A DNA stretch of 64,000 bases, taken from Cladosporium sp. IMV 00045 (Eukaryota > Ascomycota > Dothideomycetes > Cladosporiales > Cladosporiaceae). This document shows positions 10,636 through 21,062 of this stretch, piece by piece. The stretch spans positions 67,134-131,133 of the forward strand of contig MSJI02000681.1 of the NCBI GenBank assembly GCA_001931905.2, written 5' to 3'. The position numbers and the translations under genes are program-made. Each line of letters starts with the position of its first letter. The stretch's first letter is position 1. The notes beneath the pieces were generated by a model. That model saw only the letters and a program-made list of their open reading frames with translations. It was not told the DNA's origin and ran no database searches.

Positions 10636-13331
10636 ATGACCACACTCCTTCGAACGCGACTGCGTCATTTTCCTTCTCTTCCCCTTTTTATTCGAACAAG
10701 CCTTGCCTCAGCGTCGCCTTCTGGTGTGCGATTCCCTCTGGCGAACCATTGCGCGCGACCATATACTTCTACAAATCCCCTTTCGGCACGCAAAATGGCG
10801 GGTGTCCAACAGGCAGAATGGACTGCTCCGCCTCAGCTCCCCGAGTCGGTCAAGAAAGATTTCCCCAAGCTGAGCATGTACAATACTTTGACCCGGAACA
10901 AGAATGAGTTCATTCCTCTGGATCGCGAGGGAAAGAAGATTGGGTGGTACGCTTGCGGTCCGACCGTCTACGATGATGCTGTATGTCTCCTTGCAACATG
11001 AGATTCTCGTTTAAAGGAGTACGGGAGATCGAGAACAATGCCTTCAAGGGCACATGATCATGCGGATCATCATTGTCAAGACAATTACTGATTCGCTGAT
11101 CCCAGCACTTAGGTCACGCTCGCAACTACGTCTCGACCGACATCATTCGCCGCATTCTGCAAGACTACTTCAAGTTCGATGTCAACTTTGTCATGAACAT
11201 CACCGACGTCGACGACAAAATCATCCTTGCCGCAAGACAACAGCACCTGCTTGAAGAATGGCTTGCGAAACACACCGAAGTGGACGAGGACGTGCGGGAA
11301 ACAACGAAGAAGGCACTTGAGGCATACCTGGTCAAGAATTTGCCTCTGATTCCCTCCGAGACGACACCTGAGGCATTTGCAAAAGAAGCCGACACTGCAT
11401 ATGGACACGTCCTCAAGGGCAAGTCTGTCGCGAACGATGGAACACCACCCGGCGACAAGGAGGCCAAGGTCAAGATGCACTTGAACACCACACGTTCTGC
11501 TGCCGAGGCTCTGCAGCTGGAGCAGAAAGATTTGGCCGCCTTTGCGCTCAAGGCATCGGGAGTTCTGCTGCCATACATCGATTCTTTGCACGGCACATCA
11601 GTCCAAGGCAAGGACCACGAAATTTTCACGAAACTTACGAAGAAATATGAACAACGATTTTTCGACGACATGAAGGCGCTCAATGTGCGATACCCTTCCA
11701 AGCTCACTCGTGTGACCGAGTACGGTCCGCAGATCGTAGACTTTGTCAAGCAAATCGAGGAGAACGGATACGCTTACGAGCACGAGGGGTCCGTCTACTA
11801 CGACACAAGCAATTGGGAGAAGAATGGCGGTGTCTACGCTCGTTTGGAGCCGTGGAACAGGAATGACAAGGAGCTCCAAGCTGATGGCGAGGGCTCACTC
11901 TCCACGAAGAAGACTGGGTTCAAACGCTCTGGAGCCGATTTTGCGCTTTGGAAGGGATCAAAGCCCGGCGAGCCGTCTTGGTCGTCACCGTGGGGCGAAG
12001 GCAGACCTGGTTGGCACATTGAATGCTCGGCCATGGCTTCAGATGTGCTCGGCAAGACATTCGACATTCACTCTGGTGGTATCGATCTTTCCTTCCCTCA
12101 TCACGACAACGAACTGGCACAGTCCGAGGCGTACTGGTGCGGCAAAGACAAGATCGACCCGCACTCGCAATGGGTCAACTATTTCTTACACATGGGTCAT
12201 TTGAGCATCCAAGGTAGCAAGATGAGCAAGAGCTTGAAGAACTTCACGACAATCCGCGAAGCCATCTCGCAGGGTGACTGGACGCCTAGAGGTCTGCGCA
12301 TCGTTTTCTTGCTTGGCAACTGGAGGGATGGTCTTGAGATTACTGGTGAGGTCGTCAAGGCGGGCGTTGCGTGGGAGGAGAGAGTGAACAGCTTTTTCAT
12401 CCGCGTTCGCGACATCCAACAGCGCTCCACCGAGGCTCAAATGAGCGGTCTATCCCTGGCGAATGGCAGCGAAGGTGCAGGCTCAGATCTGCTTCAGACC
12501 CTCAGCACCGCCAGTCAGAAATTCCACGATGCTCTCTGCGACTCCTTCGATACCCCTGCCGCCATGCGCGTCATTTCCGACTTGATCACAGCCTACAACT
12601 CCGCGTCCTCTGTGCCCGAGACTACCTCAATCGCCATCGCCCAGTGGCTTACCGAGCAGGTCCACATGTTCGGTCTTGACAGCGAGCCCTTGCAGGCCGC
12701 CCAGATCGGCTGGTCTGGCATCGACATCCCCGAGGAGGCCAAAGCCCACATCTACCCTCTTGCCTCCCTCCGCGACCGCGTACGCGAGCAAGCCATCGCT
12801 GGTGCCGTCGACGTTGCATCTCTTGGCTCCCTCTCTGAAACCCCTGTGGAACCGACCAACCCCTACTCCACCGTGCACGCCAACTTCCAGCGCGACATCC
12901 TCGGCCTCACCGCCGCCTCCGCCCCGCCCAAAGACTACCTCGCCGCCTGCGACCATCTCCGCGACACCGCGCTCTGGAACCTCTCCATCTACCTCGAAGA
13001 CCGCGAATCGCAGCCCGCCCTCGTGCGGCCTCTCTCCGCTTCCCTGCGCCAAGAGCGCGCCGACCGCGAAAAGCTGGCCGCCAGCAAAGCCGCTGCGAAG
13101 GCCAAAGCCAAGAGCGACGCGGAGGCCGCGGAGAGAGATCGCCTGGAGAAGGGCAAGCTCAGCCATCTTGAGATGTTTAGGACGAGTGAGTTTTCTGCCT
13201 GGGACGCGGAGGGTCTGCCCACGCTTGATAAAGAGGGTAACGAGGTCGCGAAGAGTCGCTCGAAGAAGTTGAAGAAGGACTGGGAGAGGCAGAAGAAATT
13301 GCATGAGGGGTGGTTGGCGGCGCAGAAATAG
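10636..13331 (+). CDS. CRS1: Cysteinyl-tRNA synthetase, probably dual-targeted (cytosol and mitochondrion)
   Basis: Exons 10636-10980 and 11106-13331 join in phase, giving 856 residues from the first ATG or 803 from a second in-frame ATG at 10795. Class I motifs are clear: HLGH (the HIGH box, right after the intron) and KMSKS about 370 residues later, plus the [15 protein letters not shown] zinc/cysteine site. The 53 residues between the two ATGs are rich in Arg, Ser and Leu and nearly free of acidic residues, like a mitochondrial presequence. The upstream ATG has T at -3 (weak) and the downstream one has A at -3 and G at +4 (strong), so leaky scanning could yield both forms. The enzyme charges tRNA-Cys. 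The C-terminus carries a Lys/Ala/Glu-rich helix typical of eukaryotic CysRS. Confidence 0.96.
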
Positions 13332-13503
13332 TGGAGGGCAGTCTTGAGAACTTGCTGGTTTCATAGTAGTTTCGGTTTGCAGCGTTTGTGTGCATTTGGC
13401 ATTTCGCGTGAAAGAAAACTTCATCTCTCTTTTCCAAACAAAATGCCAAATCCAAATCGCCTTGTAGTCTGGACGATCGGGAGAGTCTGTTTTTGCTCGT
13501 GGT

Positions 13504-14099
13504 TCATTTCGCATCGCAGTTGGCATCGGCAGCAGCATCCAAAACCTTCCCGGCCTCAATATAAACCTCCTCCCACCCAAAAATCACCCGACTTTTAGTC
13601 GCGTCGATGAATTTCTCCTCGTCGGGCTTGACGACTTGTTCATAATACGGATCTGTATCATCTCACTACACCAGTCGACCAATATTCCTACCACTCTCCG
13701 ATCAACTGAAAGGCCAGACTCACCCTTCCTAGCCTCCTCGAAGCTCCTCTCGTCCCTCAATATCAACTCTACAGCCCCATCATACGACGTCTCATATTTC
13801 TCCTTCGGCAAGACGCTGATGCTTTCTTGAGCTTGCCGCTGTGCTGTGGAGGGGATGTGGAACTGCGAAGCACTTGTTACCCACACAATCGCTTTGCAGG
13901 ACACGTGAATGCTTTTCGGAGTGTGGCTTTGTGTTTGTCTTACCTGCGTGTATTTGATCACACCGTGCTTCTGCAGCCAGGGACTGACGATCTTCGCGTG
14001 TTGGTTCGTCCAGTGCGCGTAAAACGTTGATTCGGTAATGGTTGGGAGGCGGGTGAGGAGGATCGTTACTTTGAGGCGGTGGTGGGGGGTAGAGGACAT
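13504..14099 (-). CDS. EthD-domain protein
   Basis: Exons 13944-14099, 13724-13862 and 13504-13652; phases agree at both introns (81 and 71 bp); 147 residues. The N-terminal half HRLKVTILLTRLPTITESTF, then W-NQHAKIVSPWLQKHGVIKYTQ, and the later DPYYEQVVKPDEEKFID block are diagnostic of the EthD (dimeric alpha/beta barrel) fold. Fungal members act as small dehydratases or decarboxylases, or of unknown function, in polyketide and aromatic pathways; EthD and DUF1772 modules co-occur in the monodictyphenone pathway of Aspergillus. Here an EthD gene lies on the far side of the tRNA synthetase from the DUF1772 gene. The start at 14099 is the first true ATG in frame. Substrate unknown. Confidence 0.88.
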
Positions 14100-14843
14100 G
14101 TTTCTTCTTTCGGGGAGGGATTCGTTTGGAGATGAGGTTGGGTACTTCACGGGTAATAGTATCTAGCGGTGCGTGATGTGGAAGAGTCCATATTTTGGTT
14201 GGAGACTGATCTTCAGGTTAAAGAGATACTGTTTCTGCGGGCGACAGCAGGATCGACTTTATCACTCATTCGTTTCACCAATGCATCTCACGTACACAAT
14301 TTCGTGTACGGAGATAGCGATAAGTCCTTTGATCCTTCTGCTGTCATCAGCTAGATATTGCAGCTCGATACGATTGATCGTTACAGGAGTTAGGAGCTTT
14401 GATACGCTATTCCCGAGTCATTGATGTTTTCTGTGATCTTTTTGTCTCATCATGCCAATCGCGTCTCGATTTATGTCTTGTCATATGCATTCATAACTCG
14501 TAAGCTCGAGCCGTTGATTCGGCGTCGACGGCCTGGTGTTGATGATTGATGTTCATGTACTTGCCGCAACTCGACAACGTCGCGGTCACATGAAATCACG
14601 GTGACTGCACCATTCGTTCGAAATGAGCTTCAAATGGTGCATCCATACATGGTCACGAGGGTTACAGACCGCTTGTGGTAAATGATCGTCTATGTTACAC
14701 TGTTTGTAACCTTCAAGGGTCCGACCTTGGCGAAACTACATATTACTCTTCATTCATATATTCGACGAAGCCCATTTCGATCGCACCGGCAAATACATCT
14801 TTTTCCTTCCTCTTCTCCACGGAGAATCCAGCTTCGACCAAAT
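14100..14843. other. Divergent promoter, EthD / MFS transporter
   Basis: No supported gene. Moderately AT-rich with several short frames lacking domain similarity. Controls two divergent genes that may be co-regulated. Confidence 0.5.
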
Positions 14844-16239
14844 ATGGATCGGCAGATGGAACTGTTGGAAACGCCAACAGATGGCGAGAATCAAGTAATA
14901 TCATCATCGCCATCAGAACATCGACGATGGCAGACCATCCTACTATCGCTTGGTTGTGGCATACTGCAACTGCCAATCTGGGGCACGTGATGGCGCAAAA
15001 ATCGGCCCAAATCAAGACTCTAACCCACTCGCAGGCATGGCAATGAACTTCGGTGTCTTCCAGGACGCTTACGCCCAGCAGGAACTGATCAAAGGACCCC
15101 GAAGCGCCACCGGTGTTATTGGAACGACCATGAACGGAGTCATGTACTTGTCGATGCCCTTCATCTCAACCCTTCTAGAACGCAGTCGCTGGAGTGCATG
15201 GCGACGTGAGGTCGCAGTCGCCGGCACGTTGATCTCAGCAGCATCATTTCTCCTCTCCTCCTGGAGCACGGAGGTGTGGCATCTCATCATTCTGCAAGGC
15301 CTACTCGCAGCTTTCGGTAACGCACTGCTCTACGTGCCGACAGTGCTGTGGCTGGACGAGTGGTTCCGCGATGGCAACCGAGCCACGGCATACGGCGTGC
15401 AGTTCTCGATCAAAAACATCATCGGCACCGCTGGTCCTTTCCTCATGCAGTCCATGCTACACAGCCTCGGCTTCCGCAATACCCTGCGCGTCTGGGCTGG
15501 AATCGTACTCGGGGTTGGTCTGGGAGGCCTCCTCATCACACCTCGCCCGCCGCCCTCAGCACAGAGGCGCTTGCAGATGATGCCCTGGAGCTTTCTCAAG
15601 CACCGCACATTCTACATCTACGCGCTCGCTAACGCAGCGTTCAGCAGCGGCTACGGCTTGCCGCAGACTTACTTGCCGGCGTATGCGTCGCAGTTGCTCA
15701 GACTTCCGGCCACGGAGAGCACGGCGATGATCGCCATGTTCAACGCCCCGGGCATTCTCTCAAGTACTGGCTTCGGTCTTCTGAGCGACAAGGCACAACT
15801 CTCCGGCACGACTAACACGCTGATTTCAGCGCTTGGTTCCGCTCTCTGCGTTTTCCTGCTTTGGGCTATCAAGTCTAATACATTACCTGGATTGCTGATT
15901 TCCTTCGCAGTAGGGTACGGGTTTTTCGCGAGCGGGTACTCGTCGACGTGGGGAGGCTGGACCAAAGATCTGGAGAAGGAAGCTGCGGATCATAATGAGG
16001 CGATCAGCTCGGGCATGATCTATGGTTTCATGAACGGCGCGAGAGGGATTGGGTATGTCGTTGGTGGGCTTTCTGGTGTTGAGTTGCTGAAGCTGGGCCC
16101 GGTCATGGCGGATCGAGGTTGGGCTCTGGGAACGGAATATGGTGCGTTGATTGTGTTTACTGGGGTAAGTTCTGCTTTGGGGGGTTGGGGGAGTGTGTGG
16201 AATTGTTGTAGGAGTGGGAGACGAGAGATTTCTTCATGA
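14844..16239 (+). CDS. MFS transporter, monocarboxylate-transporter type
   Basis: Exons 14844-14982 and 15035-16239, 447 residues. About twelve membrane segments are visible after a 30-residue hydrophilic N-terminus. The first helix runs LGCGILQLPIWG and continues after the intron as MAMNFGVFQDAY, the hallmark start of fungal MCT-like (MFS_1) carriers; SIKNIIGTAGPFLMQ and YGALIVFTGVSSALGGWG at the last helix also fit. The 52-bp intron appears to begin with GC (GCACGT) rather than GT: only that donor keeps the frame. A spliced alternative at 16167 (GTAAGT) is possible but would destroy the last helix. Substrate could be a monocarboxylate or an exported metabolite. Confidence 0.88.
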
Positions 16240-16571
16240 GTTGTTACATCTCTGGCAATAATGCGCGAGATGCTTGCCCCCCCTCGATTCCTTTCCGAGG
16301 TACCTGACCATAGCCCTACCCTATAGCCCTAGCCCTAGCCCTACGTGGATCATCGTTGCAACGATATGCGTTTTCTTTAAGCTTATATTAACCTTACATT
16401 TCCTCAGAGAAGGGATCGTCGAGGTAAACCGAAACAAGTTAGAAGATATGAGCGGTTTTAGAATGTGTTGAACAAAATGAAGAAAGAAATTACAGAACGA
16501 AGAAGAGAGTCGTAGCCGAAGTCAAGAAAACTGTTTTACAAGAATCATACGCAAAGAGAAGGAGTGCAGTT
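16240..16571. other. Convergent intergenic with telomere-like repeat
   Basis: Short stretch between converging genes. The only structure seen is the TAGCCC hexamer array at 16311-16343. Confidence 0.5.
16311..16343. repeat. Short telomere-like hexamer array (TAGCCC / GGGCTA)
   Basis: Five TAGCCC-type units, two of them interrupted by CTA inserts. On the minus strand it reads as GGGCTA repeats, one base different from the canonical fungal telomere unit TTAGGG. Confidence 0.6.
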
Positions 16572-18167
16572 TCACTTCTGTATAGGTGTGACGCCCAGCG
16601 TTCTCCAAGGCTGCTCCAACCTATCTGGCGATTTGGGCACGGTAAACTCCCTCACAACGCCATCCTTCTTTCCACTCCCTGGCCCCACGAGATCAATATT
16701 GCCCAGACTGACACTCTCCACGCGACAGTGATACGTTGGCGATCGTCCGCTCCCAGCACCCAGCGTTCTCCATCCACGCCCAGATTCGAAGTCGTCTGAG
16801 TTCGAGCGGGCTTTTCGCCTGTGTTGGACACAGCAACATGAACAGCACTCACGCATGCTCTCGCGGTACACTTTTCGGAAAGGAGCGATGGTGCCGAAGA
16901 TGAGAAAAGCAGTCAGACCAGCCGTTGCGCCAGGGATGAACATCAGCACGCTACTGATGGTGCTTTCGACAGAGTAATCCGGCTCCGTTTTTGAGGCTAT
17001 CTGGACGGTGGCAGCGTGGCGAGTCAGGGCAGAGTTGAAGATCATAAGTTCCCAAGTGCTGCAGAAACAGGCAGGGTTAGCCATTGACATGCCCGGTGCG
17101 AACTAGCAAGGTCCCCAAAGACTGGATGCCCGGCATAGTGATACTCACCTGAGACATATGAACAGGACAATGAACCGCATCAAGAGCCATCTGTCAACCG
17201 GACCTTTCGATGTGCTGGTACCGTTTGTGCCTTGGAGAGATATGTCCACCGACTTCGTGTTGGAGACTTTGCCGAAGGAATGCATGCCATGGACATATTT
17301 GACTAAAATAGTGACTACGCAAGTGCTCCCAACAGCCCAGCATATCAGCACTGTTGTCGTCATGTTAGCGGTGGAATGACATCTCAATGGTAAGCTTTGC
17401 AAGTAGACGTACTGGGCCCGGAGCTTATGACCAGGAATGCCACTGGCTTGTCCGCGAAATACGGCGCGAATGGCACACCAATACAGACTGCTGATAAGAG
17501 TATGCTGATAATCTTGGAGGCTGGTACAAGATATGGATATTTGGCAAGATGTTCTAATGGCCGAAGATTGTAGACGCCTCTGACCAGCGCGATGGACCTA
17601 GATTTCGTTAGCAAGGCAAGACATCGTCTGAAGATTACTGTCACTCAACCATACCAGCAACACATCAACAAGCTAAGATTTGATCAGCGGGCGTTCGAAT
17701 ACCAGTCTGCATTATGGGAGCTTACGCAGTAACATTATACAGACCCATTTGAATCCAAAAGAAGACGAGACTAGGACCTTTGGTAAGAGGTCCGATTGTC
17801 AAACTAGGGGTTTCCAGTGAGTGTTTCGCCTGCTCGAATTCAGATGTCCGGTCGTGACGCCAGTGGAAGATATACCAGAACTGCTGGCAAATGTTTACAC
17901 CCATAGAAAGAACCACAGAGAGGGCCATGAGAGCAACGTCTGGAATCATGTTAGTGCTAATCTTGTATGCGAAGATCGCCAACGAGTGCCCGTACATCCC
18001 CACCGTTCGCTGTGGTAGTGTTGCATCAGGAAAAGCAGTAGCCCTAACGCCAGACAGGTGATGGAATAGACCAGGACCGGGATAGCGACCACAATGGCCC
18101 CTATAGGCATTTCTTCATGATTTGGCAAAGTGTAGCTTTCTTGAGCGTAAGAGGAATAGTCGACCAT
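16572..18167 (-). CDS. Seven-transmembrane fungal protein of unknown function
   Basis: Six exons: 17996-18167, 17726-17939, 17655-17672 (an 18-nt microexon), 17413-17597, 17149-17350 and 16572-17058. All five introns (56-90 bp) have GT-AG ends, most show a CTAAC branch point, and every phase agrees; 425 residues. Seven hydrophobic segments are predicted by eye (GAIVVAIPVLVYSITCLALG; VALMALSVVLSMGVNI; FFWIQMGLYNVTALLMCCW; ISILLSAVCIGVPFAPYF; MLICWAVGSTCVVTILV; LLMRFIVLFICLSTWELMIF; VLMFIPGATAGLTAFLIFG). A Cys cluster (ECCSCCC) follows TM7 and could be palmitoylated; the last 110 residues are hydrophilic. The topology is GPCR-like, but I cannot tie it to RTA1, Pth11 or another named family. The first ATG in frame is at 18167. 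Confidence 0.82.
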
Positions 18168-19683
18168 GACTGGGATTTGTGCGTCCACAAGTGGTCGAGG
18201 AGGTGAATTTGGCGCTATGAGCTGCCTGTGAGACGAACAAACATTCCCTCCTTCTCGAAGCGAAGTAGATATTACGCTCGTTGGAAAACAAAAAGACTGT
18301 GAAGTGATATTAAATGAACGTGGTGTTGCAAAAAAAAAAAAAGTACCGTCCAGCGGTTCGAGGTTGTTTCAGTGGTATGGGAAGAACATGAACATCATGT
18401 TCGCAAAGGGACGGAGAACACCCATGAGTGGAGGCACTTGTGTTTAGACTATTCCCACCATGCTCCTGCTCCCGGGCTGGCTGCTTGTCTACTGGTCTAG
18501 AAACCGTTTCCACGAAGCAGGGTCAGTAGCGTGGGTGTGAAATCCGAAGCACAAGCCGCTTTATGTCAAGAGAATGCTTCCGTTTGCTGGGAAGATTACT
18601 TGCCGCAGTAGGAGTTGCTTTAGCAGGGCCATGATTACGCAAGAAAGGACTGCGACCCATGCTGTTAAGAAGTGTTACTGAGGTGATGCTCAGACGGTTT
18701 GGTTCATCATTAGGCCGTCGATCCTCTACAGAGGGCTTCCCCGATACAGATTCGGCTTTTTCGTGTGGTCAATAACCAGGTCATTTGAGGTGAAGTCGCA
18801 ACTTGGGGTTGTCTTCAAGCATATGTCAAGAACCACCAACGATGATGCGCTCCTGAACTCAAAATCCAAATGCCGGCCACGCAACTCTCGACATCCCGAG
18901 AGGAACAACCGCGACCAGAAGCCCGCAAAACATCCTTTGAACAAATTTCCACCTACGAAAAACCGTTAGGAATGATCTCCGGCCATGCAGAAACCATCAG
19001 TCCGGTCGTGTCGTGTTTGTTTCACGCCATATCCGCCACGAGACGCTTGCTATGGGCTTAAAACACTAGCCTGAAGATCGGAAAGCCGGAAACCCACATG
19101 GATCAACCGCCCAATACGCTACTCTGTCGGTGTGAAGACGCATTGCTGGCCTGTGCGATTGGAGATTGACTGTATGGTCTATTCTTCGTGCCTAAACCGT
19201 GGATGAGTGAACCATTAGGAGCCACTTAAAGCCAATTGTTGAACGATGTCGTGTGCCCATCGTGTGGGGAGCATTCTCCGACCCTTTTTTCGGTCTCTGT
19301 GAGTTGTGGATTCTTCAGTCCTGTGCACATGAATCGCAAAGCTCATGAATCGTAGACCTTGTGAATCGTACCTTGTAGAGACTCTGACTTCCATTATTGG
19401 TTGATCGGGCTAACACTGGGCTTGGGAGTCAAGCTGGCAAACGTCTAGAACTTGGTTAAGCCGTCGAGGAAACAGGTCTACCGTCGAACGGGTCAATACT
19501 CAATACATCGCCGGAGCGGTGTTGTTATGTGGATGCAATTTATATGTCTACGTCAGCTGATTGTCGATCCGGTTATCGAGCGGCCCGCACAGCACAGTAT
19601 GTACTAGATCGTAAAAATCGAGACCACCAGACAAGCCTGCGAGATACATAGTCGACTGCCGGTCATCAAGCATTCTCTCATCC
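18168..19683. other. Long intergenic stretch, nothing supported
   Basis: About 1.5 kb with many stops in all frames. A 13-base A run lies near 18331. No domain, repeat or RNA gene is recognisable. Confidence 0.5.
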
Positions 19684-20626
19684 TCAGTACGTCCCTGGCA
19701 ACTGGCTGACCCTTCCGCCATCAATGACAGTGATATTGCCATTGAGGTACGCCCCAGCGGCGCTAGCCAGAAACAACACCGTCCCGGCCATATCACTGTC
19801 CCTCCCCGTCCTCTCCGCGGGAATCACTTTCTTGCCAATACTCCCTTCCTCTGTCGGGTCACCATTCGGCTTCACACCCGCGATCAGACTCTCAGACAAA
19901 TCGCTAGGGAACAAACCCGGTGCGATGCCGTTGACACGAATGGAGTACGAAGATAGCGTGCCAGCCAGGTGCTTGACAAGATGCGTGGCGGCCGCTTTCG
20001 ACGCGCCGTATGCCATATTACTCCCCGGCACTCTTAGATAGCCGGCGATGGAAGATGTCACCAGGACTTGGGACTTGCGGCCGGCGCAGTTGCCGCGTAT
20101 GTTTCCGGCGTCGAGGAGTTCGAGAAAGGCAAATGTGGCGAGGGCGACGCTGGTCGAGTTGGTGGCGAATGTGCTGTTCCAGTCTTCTTCCGTCTGCTGC
20201 AGAGCTGCTTGCGCGAACTCGGCTAAAGAGGCCTCGCCGGCTTTGGCTGCGATGGGTTTTGGCATGATGCCGCTGTTGCAGATGACCATGTTGACGTATC
20301 CGACATCTTGCTTGATGTGCTCGCTGAGGCTGATGAGGCTTTCTTTGCTGGTGACATCTCCTACTAGGGGAATGATGTTTTTCGGAGAGATCTTTGTGGC
20401 CTCGTCGAGTTTCTCCTTGCGCCGCCCGACGATATAGACCTTCTGTGCGCCGTTCAATGCAAACGCCTTGGTCATCATTAGACCGATTCCTGATGCTCAC
20501 GATATCAGTCTATCCATCCCTCGCCCATCAATGTTGCACATCGTGAGTCTCACCTGTTGCACCGCCGGTAATCACAACCACCATTCCTTCTACACTAAAG
20601 AGGGTCCTTGGATCGACGTCGGCCAT
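19684..20626 (-). CDS. Short-chain dehydrogenase/reductase
   Basis: Exons 20554-20626 and 19684-20489, 64-bp intron, phase correct, 292 residues. The intron sits inside the cofactor motif: VVVITGGAT before and GIGLMMTKAF after, together forming TGGATGIG. The catalytic set is present: Ser in LVTSSIAGYL and Tyr/Lys in MAYGASKAA. RVNGIAPGLFPSDLSES and the C-terminal GGR block are typical of classical SDRs using NAD(P)H. Substrate unknown; no operon-like neighbour. ATG at 20626 is the only start before the motif. Confidence 0.93.
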
Positions 20627-21062
20627 GATTCCCTCGGTATGACGAATGATCAAGTTGAATGTCTTCTACGGTGGCCTGGAGGAAAGTGAAGTCTAGCTTA
20701 TTCACACTGGCTCGACTGGCTGGACAAGATACTCAGATGTAATGGTATGGAATGTGCAGTTCTCGCTGGCATGAAGGTGGCATCAATGTGGTTGACGCAT
20801 AGAGGTCGATCACATATCTCCGCAAACGCCGGGGATTTATGGGTCTGCACCCGCCTGCTGCGCACGACGCGCATGTTGAAAGAAACATCTCAAAGTAAAA
20901 TATGGTTGTTTACGGTATAGACATTCATCGATATTCATCGCCAGAATCCTCACCACGGACAGATGTTACAAGAAATTGGCTTTGAAAAATTAAATGTACG
21001 AAATCTAAGGGTATCATATCGCAAGTCTACCAAACGCCGCTTTAGTGATTTGTTCCAGAACA
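20627..21062. other. Intergenic, nothing supported
   Basis: SDR promoter and 3' region of the Rgt1-like gene; no further features seen. Confidence 0.5.

Noticed and set aside
17946..18003. Frameshift within the 7-TM gene at its first exon
   Set aside because: A 56-bp intron (17940-17995) with GTACGG donor, ACTAAC branch point and CCAG acceptor explains the frame change.
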